From Diogma glabrata (Eukaryota > Arthropoda > Insecta > Diptera > Cylindrotomidae): a stretch of 64,000 nucleotides of DNA. Where the stretch lies: assembly GCA_963693315.1 (NCBI GenBank), contig OY856186.1:78621040-78685039 (forward strand), written 5' to 3'. The translations under genes and the position numbers were made by a program. The notes under the pieces were generated by a model. It saw only the letters and a program-made list of their open reading frames with translations. It was not told the DNA's origin and did no database searches. Shown piece by piece: positions 10,543 to 21,700 of the stretch (within the stretch, counting starts at the first letter, position 1; the number at the start of each line of letters is the position of its first letter).

Positions 10543-11034
10543 CCTTTTAATATATAAATAATTTATTCGTCACTGTATGGAGTATTGTTCTCACATATGG
10601 GGTGGAGCCTACATATGTAGTTTGAAATGTCTTGATTCTATACAGCGGAGAGCTGTTAAATTGATTGCCAACTCGACTCTTACTAACGAGCTTGATTCCT
10701 TGCATAATAGAAGATACGTCGCTGATTTGACGGTATTTTACAAGTATATTATGGACGAACGGGCGTCTGCGGGGATCAAATCGATTTTGCCTGAACCAGC
10801 AAACTTCGCACGTTTCATCAGAGCATCATTAGCAGCCCATCCTTACCGGCGTGGGTCTTTCCTGATAATTTTAATCCTCAAAATTTTAAGATCAACGTTA
10901 ATCAATTCCTCAAAGAAAATTGAATAATACTTTCGAGCCCTAGTTCCTTAGTTAGCATGGTATCTTCGGATATTCAGAGACGTTGATCTATATTGGTTAA
11001 CACTAAACATGCGTAACATTGAATAAAAAAAAAT
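10543..11034 (+). pseudogene. CR1-like LINE, 3' fragment
   Basis: The frame 10577-10927 (MEYCSHIWGGAYICSLKCLD, then RRAVKLIANSTLTNELDSL) is the C-terminus of the LINE at 61078-63942. About 80 bp are deleted at the CATCCTTAC/CGTGGGT junction near 10845, which shifts the frame. The 3' UTR string GGTATCTTCGGATATTCAG is shared, and the copy ends AACATTGAATAAAAAAAAA at 11034. This gives the likely true 3' end of the family, which is off the edge for the 61078 copy. Confidence 0.85.
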
Positions 11035-12965
11035 GAGTGCTGTTTTTAGCGAATCATATTTTGAACCGTTCCTGTAGGTAGTTACTGTACTACGGTTACG
11101 GTACTACGATGATTTTGTAAATTGATTCTATACCATCAAAGCGAAGTGCGGTTATGATGTGATGAAAATTTGTCATCATCTGTGATTCGCTGCAAAAACC
11201 AAGCTCGTGGAAGTTTTGCCCAGAATTCTGGTAATCGTGTTTGTTAGGAATCGATTTCAGAAGTGAGTTGGGTTTTTTTTGTTTTGTTTTTCTTCGTCAC
11301 TACTCATATGTTGATATGTTTTTAGGCATGTTCTACTGGATTTTAGCACAATATGTAAATTTAAAATTTAAAGTGTCCTATGTTTTCGTGTAAACCTATA
11401 GTGCATATGTTTTTAATTATGTACTATGGTAATATAGGGTTGTCACGTTTTCAATTCTCCTAAGGAGGACATACTACTCCTAGGCCTTCAAAACTCACTC
11501 CATTTTAGCCATTTCATTTTTTAAGTCATTTTAGGAGCATGTGTTTACATTTACATTTAGAAAAATTCTACTCAAGGGAACTCAATAAAATTAATTTCAA
11601 TCGCAAAAATTGGTTTTGTGTGAACTATATCTCAAATTTCAATTTGCACACTCTTTTTTTTCTGTCTTAACCGATCCAAACAAGTATTAGTAACAATTTT
11701 GCAACGACTTTTCACTTTTCACTAATCGATTTGTTTTATACGAAATTTATACGATGTTGTTGATTTTTTCTAAATAAATAATATAAAAGAATGAAGGAAC
11801 ATAGGCCATACCATATAAATGCAAATGCCATAATTGATTGATTGATTGATTGGACTGTAGGACCAAGCACTAGGCGAGACTCCCGGATTACGGCCGGGCC
11901 ACTTCCTACAGTCGTTTTACATATAACAATAGGTAAGGATAGGTAGGTAATTGTTAGTTAGGAGTGAACGACCCGGTTACAGACACCTGGCAAATCGTAT
12001 CTAGCTACTACTGTTTGGAAACAATCACAAGGACAATCACTTATACATATAATCTGCAATCGCCAATCAGCAATCCCGTATCTAAAATTTCTCGCCTGCA
12101 ATCTCCAGTCAGAAACCTGTTATTCATGTAATTTATTAGTATAATAGGATGATGACTAAATTGTAGTCCTCTGCACTCTCCAATCTGAATTCATGTTATT
12201 ATATTTATGGTTAAAATTATTTATGGTTATTTATGGTTAAAAACATTTATATTATGTACATATATATAAAAAACAAAAAAACCCCTTTGAAAATTGAGTG
12301 AATTTCATATAAAAAGTATTGGGATTGAATTGGATAAAAATATTATCTTTCACTTGATGTTTTTATTTGAAATGTATTTATTTAAATTTTATAAAACATT
12401 ATTTTATATAATATAATTAACGCAAGAATGTTTTAAATTTTTCTTGAAACACAAGAATTAATTTAACAAAAACAATTAACCCTGCTCGTTGATATCGTTC
12501 AAAAATCTTATTGGATTTTATGGATAATGTTTGGATAAATAGAAAGAGATAAATCTATCACATAAAATTATGTCAACAAATGAAATTTTAAACTGAATTT
12601 GAAATAATAACTAAATTTCGCTAGTTAAAGCTCTAAGTAGGTTTAAATTTTACACAAAATCGAATAGCACAATAACACCTTTATTTAGTCTTCTAGTAAA
12701 AATCAGAGTTAATAAATTTTACATTTAGGGAAGATTACATCTTGGTCGCCCACATCTTTCCATTTTTGAAAGCAATCTTACCTTAGAGTTTAGTTATTAA
12801 AACCAACACTTTAAAACTATTATATTAGATATAAAACTGATTATTACAATTAATGTTTTCACTACATTTAGTTATACTTATATATTTATCATTTAAGAGA
12901 TTAATTTAGTTTAAAATTCACACTGTCACTTATAACAAGTGTTGATAAGACGACCATTCACCATT
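11035..12965. other. AT-rich intergenic DNA with fragments of repeats
   Basis: At 11435 a hAT-like end TAGGGTTGTCACG appears without a clear partner. At about 11811-11833 a string ATATAAATGCAAATGCCATAAT is shared with the RTE-like 3' region at 23130-23152, followed by (TGAT)4. At 11852-11915 a hairpin has arms GACTGTAGG and CCTACAGTC around a CCCGG/CCGGG stem. The rest is AT-rich with no coding frame I can support. Confidence 0.5.
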
Positions 12966-13126
12966 GTCATATATATATACACATCTATACACATGCACAT
13001 ACATACACATACACACATATATACACGTACATACACACATATATACACATGTACTCACATATATATACATATATACATATATATACACATACATGTACAC
13101 ATACATACATACATATATACACACTA
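12966..13126. repeat. Degenerate (CA/TA)n microsatellite
   Basis: A run of imperfect ATACACAT and ATATAC repeats. The three open frames here, rich in Tyr, Ile, His and Thr or Met, Tyr, Val and Cys, are translation of the microsatellite in different phases, not genes. Confidence 0.9.
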
Positions 13127-13881
13127 GACTGGTCGTTAAAAACTAAATTTTCCTAGACGCCCCCCAGAAAAATTCTTTGTGGTCAAAAAACCATAACGGC
13201 TTTATTTTTTTTTTTTTTAAGTGAAAAGAACACGTGCCGCAAAATCATCGAAGTTTATTTTTTGATAAAATTGTTAATATCTCATAAAATATGCAGATGT
13301 CAAAAAAAAATCACATAATCATTTTTGCAGGAAATTTAATTCTCTACAAAAAAGGTCCATAACATTTTTTTCCTAAAACCTATATTTCTGATGATATTTT
13401 GAAATAAAACTTGAAATTCTTCGAAACTCGTAAAACCAAATGATGAAAATTTCGACGAAAAAGTACTAATTTTGATTTTTTTTGTCACGATTATTTTTTT
13501 ATACATTTCATTCTATAGCATAAGAAGAAAATTAGGAGTTTTTCGTCATCTTTATTTTTTATGTTTTTTAAAAATTACGAAAACTTACAAGTTCATTTCC
13601 AAAATATCATGAGAACTATACGTTTTCGGGAAAAAATGACGTGGACCTTTTTTGTAGAGAATTAAATTTCCTACAAAAATGGTTATGTGATTTTTTTTGA
13701 CATCTGCATATTTTATGAGATATTTGAAAAAATCTACGAATTTTTTAAAAAATCAACTTCAACGATTTTGCGGCACGTGTTCTTTTGATTTAAAAAAAAA
13801 AAAAATAATGCCGTTGTGGTTTTTTGACCACAAAGAATTTTTCTAGGGGGCGTCTCGGAAAATTTAGTTTTTAACGACCAG

Positions 13882-13883
<2 letters not shown>
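13127..13883. mobile_element. 757-bp full-length hairpin MITE with TA target duplication
   Basis: The ends are GACTGGTCGTTAAAAACTAA and its complement, flanked by TA at 13125-13126 and 13884-13885. The whole element is one imperfect palindrome centred near 13505. For example GAACACGTGCCGCAAAATC on the left mirrors GATTTTGCGGCACGTGTTC on the right, and CTACAAAAAAGGTCC mirrors GGACCTTTTTTGTAG. No transposase frame exists. TA duplication suggests mobilisation by a Tc1/mariner-type transposase. The element has landed inside a TA/CA microsatellite. Confidence 0.85.

Positions 13884-13949
<66 letters not shown>
13884..13949. repeat. (TA)n microsatellite
   Basis: An uninterrupted TA run of about 65 bp directly adjoining the right end of the hairpin MITE. 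It is probably the continuation of the microsatellite into which the MITE inserted. Confidence 0.95.
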
Positions 13950-13953
<4 letters not shown>

Positions 13954-14350
13954 ATTCAATTTTTTCGAATAGCGAACCTAAGATATCAAACCATCAGTTT
14001 TTTTAAGAAACAAAAATGTTATCAATGTTTTTTAAGAATAATATTTCACACGCCATGACACCTTTTCAAGTTGACGAAATTTGTATCTTTATTTCTAATT
14101 TCTATTATGAAATTTAAACTAAAATATTCCATTTTATTTACATTCATTTATTCCTGGTAATGGCATTTTGATAAATTTTTTTATTTTCTCTAAATCAACA
14201 AACAAATTTTTTTTTTTAATCAAAACAAGAAACACGAAATTCCAATTGGAGATGTTTATGTATATTCTCGAAATACTACAACAAAATTGATATTTGTTTT
14301 TTTTTAATGTAAGAGTGTCCTCTTACATAATTATACCCAACTATAGGTGC

Positions 14351-14435
14351 GTTCGATTTGACTGAGACAACCGAAAAAACAACAACAATTGCATTTAATT
14401 TTTCAGTTGCTTCAGTTGTTTCAGTCAAATCGAAC
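14351..14435. mobile_element. Small hairpin, possible MITE
   Basis: Arms of 21 bp (14351-14371 and 14415-14435, starting GTTCGATTTGACTGA) are inverted with one mismatch around a 43-bp AC-rich spacer. No clear target duplication flanks it. The 400 bp before it and 300 bp after it are AT-rich with nothing else recognisable. Confidence 0.5.
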
Positions 14436-14741
14436 ACGGATTATATACCACGACTTGTTGATTAGATCGTTTCTTAATTTAACACTACAAAAATCAGATA
14501 AATTCTATAACCTTTTTAAAAATGTTAATAATTTTCATCGACTAAAATCACTACGGTTTAATTTCATTTTAATTTTAAATGAAAAAAAGTAATAAAATAA
14601 ACAACGACATAACGATGTTGTATCGAATTGAAAACCATAAATTACGAGAATTTCATGAGAAAAAAATTATTTTCCTGATTTTTTTCAATCTTTTAATTAG
14701 AAAAATTAAATTATTTTTAAAATACCACCATTATTATATAT

Positions 14742-17215
14742 TGTTACGATTACAGAAAAATCTAGACGATTACGGTCACTTCCAGGAAAATAAAATCAAC
14801 AAAAAAAATATTGCGACGCTGATGCATAGGTTGACTTCACCACAGCTCTGGAAACATAGTTTTCTGGATATATAATGAGCTAATATCCTTAAAATACTTT
14901 AATTAAAAGCTAACCAATAGTATGGACTTCGCAGTTCTAATAATAAAAATATTAAAGCAGGCAGTAGTATCCCAACAAACATAAATTCTGTTGTACGAGA
15001 AAAAGTAAAAAAAAATTTATCGGAAGTGACAAAGCGGAAGTTAGGATGCAGAACTGTTGTAAACCGTACTAAATGTGTATGTACCAAATTTCATCCAACT
15101 CGATTATCAGGTACAGAAGTTATTGAGCTTCCAAAATGACAGGTGCTTGGAGGACCCCCTACCACTTTGTTCACTATCGCTAAAAAAACTAATCAGTTCC
15201 TTGCCATACAATGTTGCATCTTTTTGCAAAGTGTAATCAAAATTATTTAACGAACGAATGTTGTATGCTTCCAACAAACATTGAAACAATAAACAGTTGT
15301 TCGGGAGGACCCCACCACTTATCCCAATATTGTCCAAAAACTAGTCAATTCTTTGTCAATAAAGTCTTTATCTTTTTTCAAAGTGCCATTAAAATTGATT
15401 AATGAATGAAATCTGTATGCTCCCAACAAACTTAAAAAACAAAGTGTGAAAAGTCAGCATTTGTATGGTAGATCCCAGTTTGATCAATGTGTCCCAAAAG
15501 ATGATAATTATCTTCTTACACTAATTGAAACCTTTCCATAAGTTTTATCATAATCACTTCATTATTGTAGGCTGTAGTGTGCATAAAGACACTGAAAAAA
15601 CTTCAAAAAAGTACAAAAAAATTTTTTTTACCGGAAGTAAAAAACCGGAAGTTGGGATGCAGAACTATGGTAAACTGTACTACATACTCATGTACCAAGT
15701 TTCATCCAATTCGCTTATCAGGTACAGAAGCTATAGATCTTTAAAAAAAACAGGTGCTCCAGGGACCCCCCACCACTTTGTTCACTATCGCTCAAAAACT
15801 AATCAGTTCTTTGCCATACATGTTTGCATCTTTTTCCAAAGTTTCATCAAAATTCGATAACGAACGAATGCTGTGTGCTCCCAACAACATTGAAAAAAGT
15901 GTGACACATTAAACAGGTGTTCGGGAGGACCCCCACCACTTATTCCAATATTATCCAAAAACTAATCAGTTCTTTGTTACTTAAGTCTCCATCTTTTTGT
16001 AAAGTGTCATTAAAATAAATTAATGAATGAAGTCTGTATGCTCCCAACAAACTTAAAAAACAAAGTGTGAAAAGTCAGCATTTGTATGGTAGACCCCCCA
16101 CCACTTTGATCAATGTGTTCCAAAACAAGATAATTATCTTTTCACACTTATTAGAACCCTATTCCATAAGTTTCATCATAATCACTTCATTATTGTAGGC
16201 TGTAGTGTGCATAAAGACACTGAAAAAACTTCAAAAAAGTACAAAAAAATTTTTTTTACCGGAAGTGAAAAACCGGAAGTTGGGATGCAGAACTATTGTA
16301 AACCGTACTACATACTCATGTACCAAGTTTCATCCAATTCGCTTATCAGGTACAGAAGTTATAGAGCTTTCAAAAAAACAGGTGCTCCAGGGACCCCCCA
16401 CCACTTTGTTCACTATCGCTCAAAAACTAATCAGTTCTTTGTCATACATGTTTGCGTCTTTTTCCAAAGTGTCATCAAAATTAATTCACGAACGAATGTT
16501 TTATGCTCTCAACAAACTTAAAAACTTTGTGGAAAAAACCACCTGTTGTATGGTGGAACCCCCAACCCTTTATCCAATGTGCTCCAAAAGCTGATAAAAT
16601 CTTTCTCATGTTATTTAAAAGCTTTTCGCAACGTTTCATGAAAATCGATCGGTAATTGTAGGCTACAGTAGGGATAAACACCTGAAAAAAAAACTTTTTA
16701 ACCGGAAGTGACAAACCGGAAGTTGGTATGCAAAAATATTGGAAACAGTACTAAAACCTTATATACTAAGTTTCAATAAGATCATAGCCCGGGATCAGAA
16801 GTTATTCAAGATTTAAACTTAGAGGTGTTCGGGAGACCCCCCGCCATTTTGTCCAAATTTGAAATGAATCCAGATCTTCCATTTTAAAGTGAACCTGTAT
16901 CATTTGCCAAAGTTTCATCAAGATCCTATGCAGAAAACTCAGAAATATTTTGTGTATTATTTTAAACGTTCTATTACTGGAAATTTCTACAATCAACCGT
17001 TGGAGTTTCGGAAGCTGTTGGAAGAATATTCTAGTCAAGAATATTGTTTGCTGTATTGTTTTCCTGTTGTTGTGAAACAATTAAGGTGTTGAATACTTAA
17101 TAAAACCTGGTGTTTGTGCTAACTAATCAGTGATCGAACTCAGAAAGAGATTGGGAATTACGTTTATCGAATTGTGAGTTAGGCCAATTCGAAGGAAGGT
17201 TGGAAAAACGTAACA
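14742..17215 (+). repeat. Gypsy 5' LTR, split by an insertion
   Basis: Bases 14742-14806 match the first 65 bases of the 3' LTR and 16941-17215 match its last part. Roughly 290-300 bases of LTR between them are missing, and about 2.13 kb of tandem-repeat DNA stands in their place. The missing part should include much of U3 and perhaps R, so this LTR is unlikely to drive transcription normally. Directly after the LTR lies TTGGTGACATCGGCGG, the probable primer-site region. Confidence 0.85.
14807..16940. repeat. Higher-order tandem repeat (about 0.62-kb period, ~160-bp subunits)
   Basis: The landmark AGGTGCT..AGGACCCCC occurs at 15141, 15752 and 16380, giving periods of about 611 and 628 bp. 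Inside each period are roughly four diverged subunits of about 160 bp. Shared words include GGACCCCCCACCACTTTGT, AAAAACTAATCAGTTCTTTG, TTTTTCCAAAGTGTCATCA and TATGCTCCCAACAAACTTAA. One subunit type carries two nearby ACCGGAAGT words (15630, 16258 and 16700). Short frames of 104-129 residues here are repeat translations that recur from unit to unit. The ends have a short inverted TGCATAGG (14822) and CCTATGCA (16925). Confidence 0.8.
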
Positions 17216-17246
17216 TTGGTGACATCGGCGGATTAGTTAGCTGTTA

Positions 17247-18707
17247 ATGATGGTTTTATTAAGTGATTTGAAGGTTCTTGATTTAAAGAAAGAACTAGAA
17301 CAACGTGGATTGGCAACAACCGGCAATAAAACTGAATTGACGATACGGCTTCGAGAAGCTATGGAAGCTAGTGGAGTAGTTATGGAAAGTTACCAGTTTG
17401 GAGTGATTAGTCCAAATAATGATCTAGTGGCAGCTGATGAGGAGAAAAGTTTTGTTGCGGAAACAACAACTTCATTGCCATCTGGAAATTTCGATTTTAC
17501 GCAGTTAATGGCTATGATGCAACAGATGAGTTTGAACATCAGTCAACAGAATCAGCAATTGGCTGCCGTAAACGCTAATATGGTTGCCAATAAAGACGAG
17601 CTGAATCAAAAATTTGATCAACAAAGTAGTAACATCAATCAACAAATGGCTGCAACTAAGGAAGAAATCAGTAACATCAATCAACAAATGGCTGCTAACA
17701 AAGAAGAAATTAGTGAAACAATCAGCCAGCAATTAGCTTTAAATCGCAACGAAGTCAAGCAAATTATGGATGAGAAACTTCTCCAAATCTCGACGGCGTT
17801 TGATGGAAAGGTCGAGAAGATTCAAAGTGAAATTCAAGATTTTGAGCATAAGGTTTTATCGAAAGTTGATGATTTCGAAAAACGGCTGCAGGATGTTGAA
17901 ACGACTAAAGTTGCTCCCCAGGTGGTACATCAAGTAGCAAATATCAAACTAAAACCACCATCGTACGATGGAACAACATCCTTCGGTATTTTCAAGTTCC
18001 AGTTCGAGACTGCAGCAGATCAAAATGTTTGGAACGCCGAAAATCGTCTTGCTGCATTGATAGTTGCTCTAAAGGGGGAAGCAGCTGAAGCATTACAGGC
18101 AGTGCCGGAAAACGAGCGAAAAAGCTATGCTGAGGTGATGAATGCATTGGAACGTAAATATGGTAGCGACCATAAAAAGGAATTATACAGAATTGAGTTA
18201 AAAGGTCGCTTGCAACGAAACGGGGAAAGCCTTCAGGACTATTCTTCGGCAGTGGAACGGCTAGTACATTTGGCTCACTCAAATACTCCGACGTACTTTA
18301 TGGAAAAGATGAAGATAGAGGCGTTTACTGATGGCATTCGTGATCCAGAAACACGAAAAGCAGTAATGTTGTCGCCAAAAGCAACATTCGCAGAAACTAT
18401 TGCTTATGCCTTAACAAATGAGACTGCACAAGCAATTATAAAACCATCAATCAAAATACGCCGGGTGGAGTTGGCTGATGACAACGGTTATAAACCAAGA
18501 CTACGAGAGAGTGTCAGAAGTAATAGAATCCGATGCTGGTTATGTGGTAAGTTGGGTCATATTTCGAGGGAATGCAGAGATGTCAGAAGGAAACGAGCAA
18601 GATCAGCATCGCCTTTGCAGCGACGTCAAGCAGAAGAACGGGTGCAGAAAGCTAGGGAAGACGATGGAGCAGCACCGCATCAGTTAAACTACAACGAGTC
18701 AGCCTAA
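17247..18707 (+). CDS. Gypsy Gag polyprotein with N-terminal SAP domain
   Basis: This 486-residue frame encodes the structural Gag. Residues about 5-40 (LSDLKVLDLKKELEQRGLA, then KTELTIRLREAM) fit an SAP motif, a small helix-extended-helix fold known for DNA binding. Residues about 85-225 are a Gln-, Asn- and Glu-rich coiled coil with an internally repeated SNINQQMAATKEEI unit. Residues about 230-400 look like a gypsy capsid (LKPPSYDGTTSFGIFKFQFE). A CCHC knuckle CWLCGKLGHISREC lies near 429-442, followed by a basic tail. The start is the first of two adjacent ATGs, 31 bases after the LTR. The stop at 18705-18707 lies after the overlap with pol. Capsid assignment is by pattern; the SAP call is reasonably firm. 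Confidence 0.88.
   Translation: MMVLLSDLKVLDLKKELEQRGLATTGNKTELTIRLREAMEASGVVMESYQFGVISPNNDLVAADEEKSFVAETTTSLPSGNFDFTQLMAMMQQMSLNISQQNQQLAAVNANMVANKDELNQKFDQQSSNINQQMAATKEEISNINQQMAANKEEISETISQQLALNRNEVKQIMDEKLLQISTAFDGKVEKIQSEIQDFEHKVLSKVDDFEKRLQDVETTKVAPQVVHQVANIKLKPPSYDGTTSFGIFKFQFETAADQNVWNAENRLAALIVALKGEAAEALQAVPENERKSYAEVMNALERKYGSDHKKELYRIELKGRLQRNGESLQDYSSAVERLVHLAHSNTPTYFMEKMKIEAFTDGIRDPETRKAVMLSPKATFAETIAYALTNETAQAIIKPSIKIRRVELADDNGYKPRLRESVRSNRIRCWLCGKLGHISRECRDVRRKRARSASPLQRRQAEERVQKAREDDGAAPHQLNYNESA
18683..18689 (+). promoter_or_regulatory. Candidate -1 ribosomal frameshift heptamer (GTTAAAC)
   Basis: In the gag frame the codons read CAG TTA AAC, so the heptamer is G TTA AAC. 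GTTAAAC is a slippery sequence used by some nidoviruses. The pol frame is open in the -1 phase only after a TAG near 18653, so a shift must occur in the 50-base overlap before the gag stop; this heptamer lies inside it. A downstream stimulatory structure was not evaluated. Confidence 0.5.
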
Positions 18708-21700
18708 AGGGGCGTAAGCTGGCTCCCACAACCGATTGCCCCATAACCTTCATCCATGTTTCGAGATTGACAAAGGGAGGTGACAGCCTTACTGTTAGGG
18801 CTAATATTGATGGAAAAAGTTGTGCCATCACGTTAGATACGGGAGCAACAAATACAATTGTCCGCACTGATGTTGTGAAAGGGAAACTAAAACCAGCAGG
18901 AAGATACCGAATGCAGACAGCTACTGGTGAAAGTGCAAGTATTAAAGGAAAGAAAGTGGTCAACTTTGAAATAGGGAATACTCACTTTCAACATGAAGTG
19001 GTTGTAGCTGACATTGTGGATGAAGTAATCCTGGGAATGGACTTCATGAGGCCAAATGGATTCGTTATTGATGCTGGCAAAGGAGTACTCACGTACGGAA
19101 ATGTTGAGTTGCCACTCCAATTTAATGGTGAAGATTCAAATTGTGTTCGTCGAATAATATTAGATCACAGGGAAAAGCTGCCACCCCAATCAGAAACAAT
19201 CATTTGGGGAAAATTGGAAGGAGGTTCTGGGTCACCCAGGTTGTGGGTTGTAGAAGCCAACAAAGAACATCAAAATTTTAAAGAATTCGTTATAGGGAAA
19301 ACTTTAGTTAGATCGGATGCTGATTACAAAATACCAGTAAGAGTTTTAAATCTGTCAGATACGCAGAAAACAATGAAAAAAGGATCAATCATAGGACAAT
19401 GCGAAGAGGTAGCAAAAATAATAAAATGCGAGCAAAAAAACATCAATAGCTCGGTCAACACGAAACAACAAAAAGCAGAAATGGAGCAACTTGTGCAGAA
19501 ATGGACAGAAGGGCTTTCAGAAGAACAGAAGAAAGCAGCACGTCAATTGTTGGAGCGACACAACTCTGTATTCTGCAGTACACCCGCAGGAAATGGCAGA
19601 ACCAATTTGGTAAAACATCGTATTGACACTGGAGCAGAAAAACCGATACGCCAGGCACCAAGACGATTACCATTAGCTAAAAGAGAGGAAGCTGATAAAA
19701 TGGTGAGAGATATGAAAGAAGCTGGTGTAATTGAGCCTTCAGACAGTCCCTGGAGCTCACCTGTGGTGTTAGTTGGCAAGAAAGATGGGAGCTTGAGATT
19801 TTGTGTTGACTACAGGAAACTAAACCTAGTTACGAAGAAGGATAGCTACCCATTGCCTAGGATTGATGATACACTGGATACATTATCGGGTTCAAAATTG
19901 TTTTCAACATTGCATCTGCAGAGTGGTTACTTTCAGGTTGAAGTTGCGGATGAAGATCGGGAGAAAACAGCGTTCAGTGTAGGGAATGGACTATGGCAAT
20001 TTAATGTCATGCCATTTGGGTTATGCAACGCGCCCGCAACTTTCGAGAGATTAATGGAACGGGTACTAAAAGGCTTGCACTGGAAAACATGCCTTGTATA
20101 TTTGGATGACATCATCGTCATGGGAAAAGACTTTGATGACCACTTGAGGAACTTGGCGGAGGTACTGGAAAGGTTGCAAGCAGCCGGTTTAAAGTTAAGT
20201 CCCAAAAAGTGTTCACTTTTCAAGGAAGAAGTAAAATATTTGGGACACAAGGTTACGGCAATGGGAATTCATACAGATTCTGACAAGATTGCAGCAGTTA
20301 TGAACTGGCCAAGACCAAAGAACCTACATGAACTACGAAGCTTCCTTGGATTGTGCACATATTACAGACGGTTTGTGCCAGGATTCGCCAACGTTGCCAA
20401 AAGTCTGCATGAGTTAACCAGAAAAGATAAGGCATTTGAATGGAATGAACCTCAAGAACAAGCATTTGTGGAGCTCCGAAAGAGATTATGTACGGCTCCA
20501 ATTCTGTCCTATCCTATACCAAATGTTCAGTTTATTTTGGATACTGATGCCAGTAATGAAGGTATAGGAGGAGTCTTGTCGCAGAATATAGATGGTCAGG
20601 AAAAGGTGATAGCTTATTTCTCCAAAATGTTATCAAAGCCGGAGCGAAATTATTGTGTTACCCGGAAGGAGTTATTGGCCATTATGGAATGCGTCAAAAA
20701 TTTTCATAAATACTTGTATGGTCAGAAATTTAATCTCAGAACTGACCATGGTGCGCTAAGATGGCTACTCCAGTTCAAAAATCCAGAGGGACAAGTAGCA
20801 CGTTGGATCGAACGGTTGCAGGCGTACGATTTGGACATTGAACATCGAAAGGGTACTGCACATGGGAACGCTGATGCATTATCGAGACGACCCTGTCAAG
20901 TTGAATGCAAGCATTGCAGTCGTCAAGAAAATAAGGAGAACATCATCGATGTCCGATTACTACAAGTGCTACCTGACGATGAATGGACTGCTGAAGCCAT
21001 AAGGAAAGATCAATTAGAAGATCCGGATCTTGCACCCATCATCGAGTTCAAGGAAAAGGGTTGCAAACCAGTATGGGGAGAAATTTCTGATAAAACTCCA
21101 ACTTTGAAGGCGTACTGGGTGCAATGGGACAGTCTCCAGTTAGAGAATGGATGCCTAAAGAGAATATGGGAAAGCTCAGATGGCAAGATAAAGCAATCCC
21201 TTACAGTGGTACCAAAAAGGAAAATAGAAGCAGTACTAAAGGAGTATCACGAAGGAACGAGTGGAGGTCATCTTGGGATCAATAAAACTCTTGCAAAAAT
21301 ACGACAACGGTTTTACTGGGCGGGGACTCGGCAATCAATTGTGGAGTGGTGTCAAAAATGCGATAAATGTGCGGCGGTGAAAGGACCCGCACGAAGAAGT
21401 CATGGAAAAATGAAGCAATACAATGTAGGTGCTCCATTTGAAAGGATCGCAATGGATGTAGCGGGACCATTTCCAACAACTGATAATCAGAATAAATATG
21501 TGCTTGTGATCATGGACTACTTCAGTAAGTGGCCGGAAGTGTGTGCGATTCCCAACCAGGAAGCAACCACAATCGCTGAAGCTGTGATAAATAATTGGAT
21601 CAGCCGCTATGGAGTTCCTATGGAGATCCACACCGATCAGGGACGGAACTTCGAGTCAGCTGTATTCCAGGAAATTTGTCAAATGCTGGGGATTAACGAA

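Noticed and set aside
12930..13146. Three overlapping open frames of 60-64 residues
   Set aside because: They are translations of the CA/TA microsatellite in several phases, with no sequence beyond the repeat.
15525..16594. Recurring frames of 104-129 residues that look like a small gene family
   Set aside because: The similarity follows the 0.62-kb tandem repeat unit at the DNA level, with frames shifting between units; no codon-level conservation or domain is visible.
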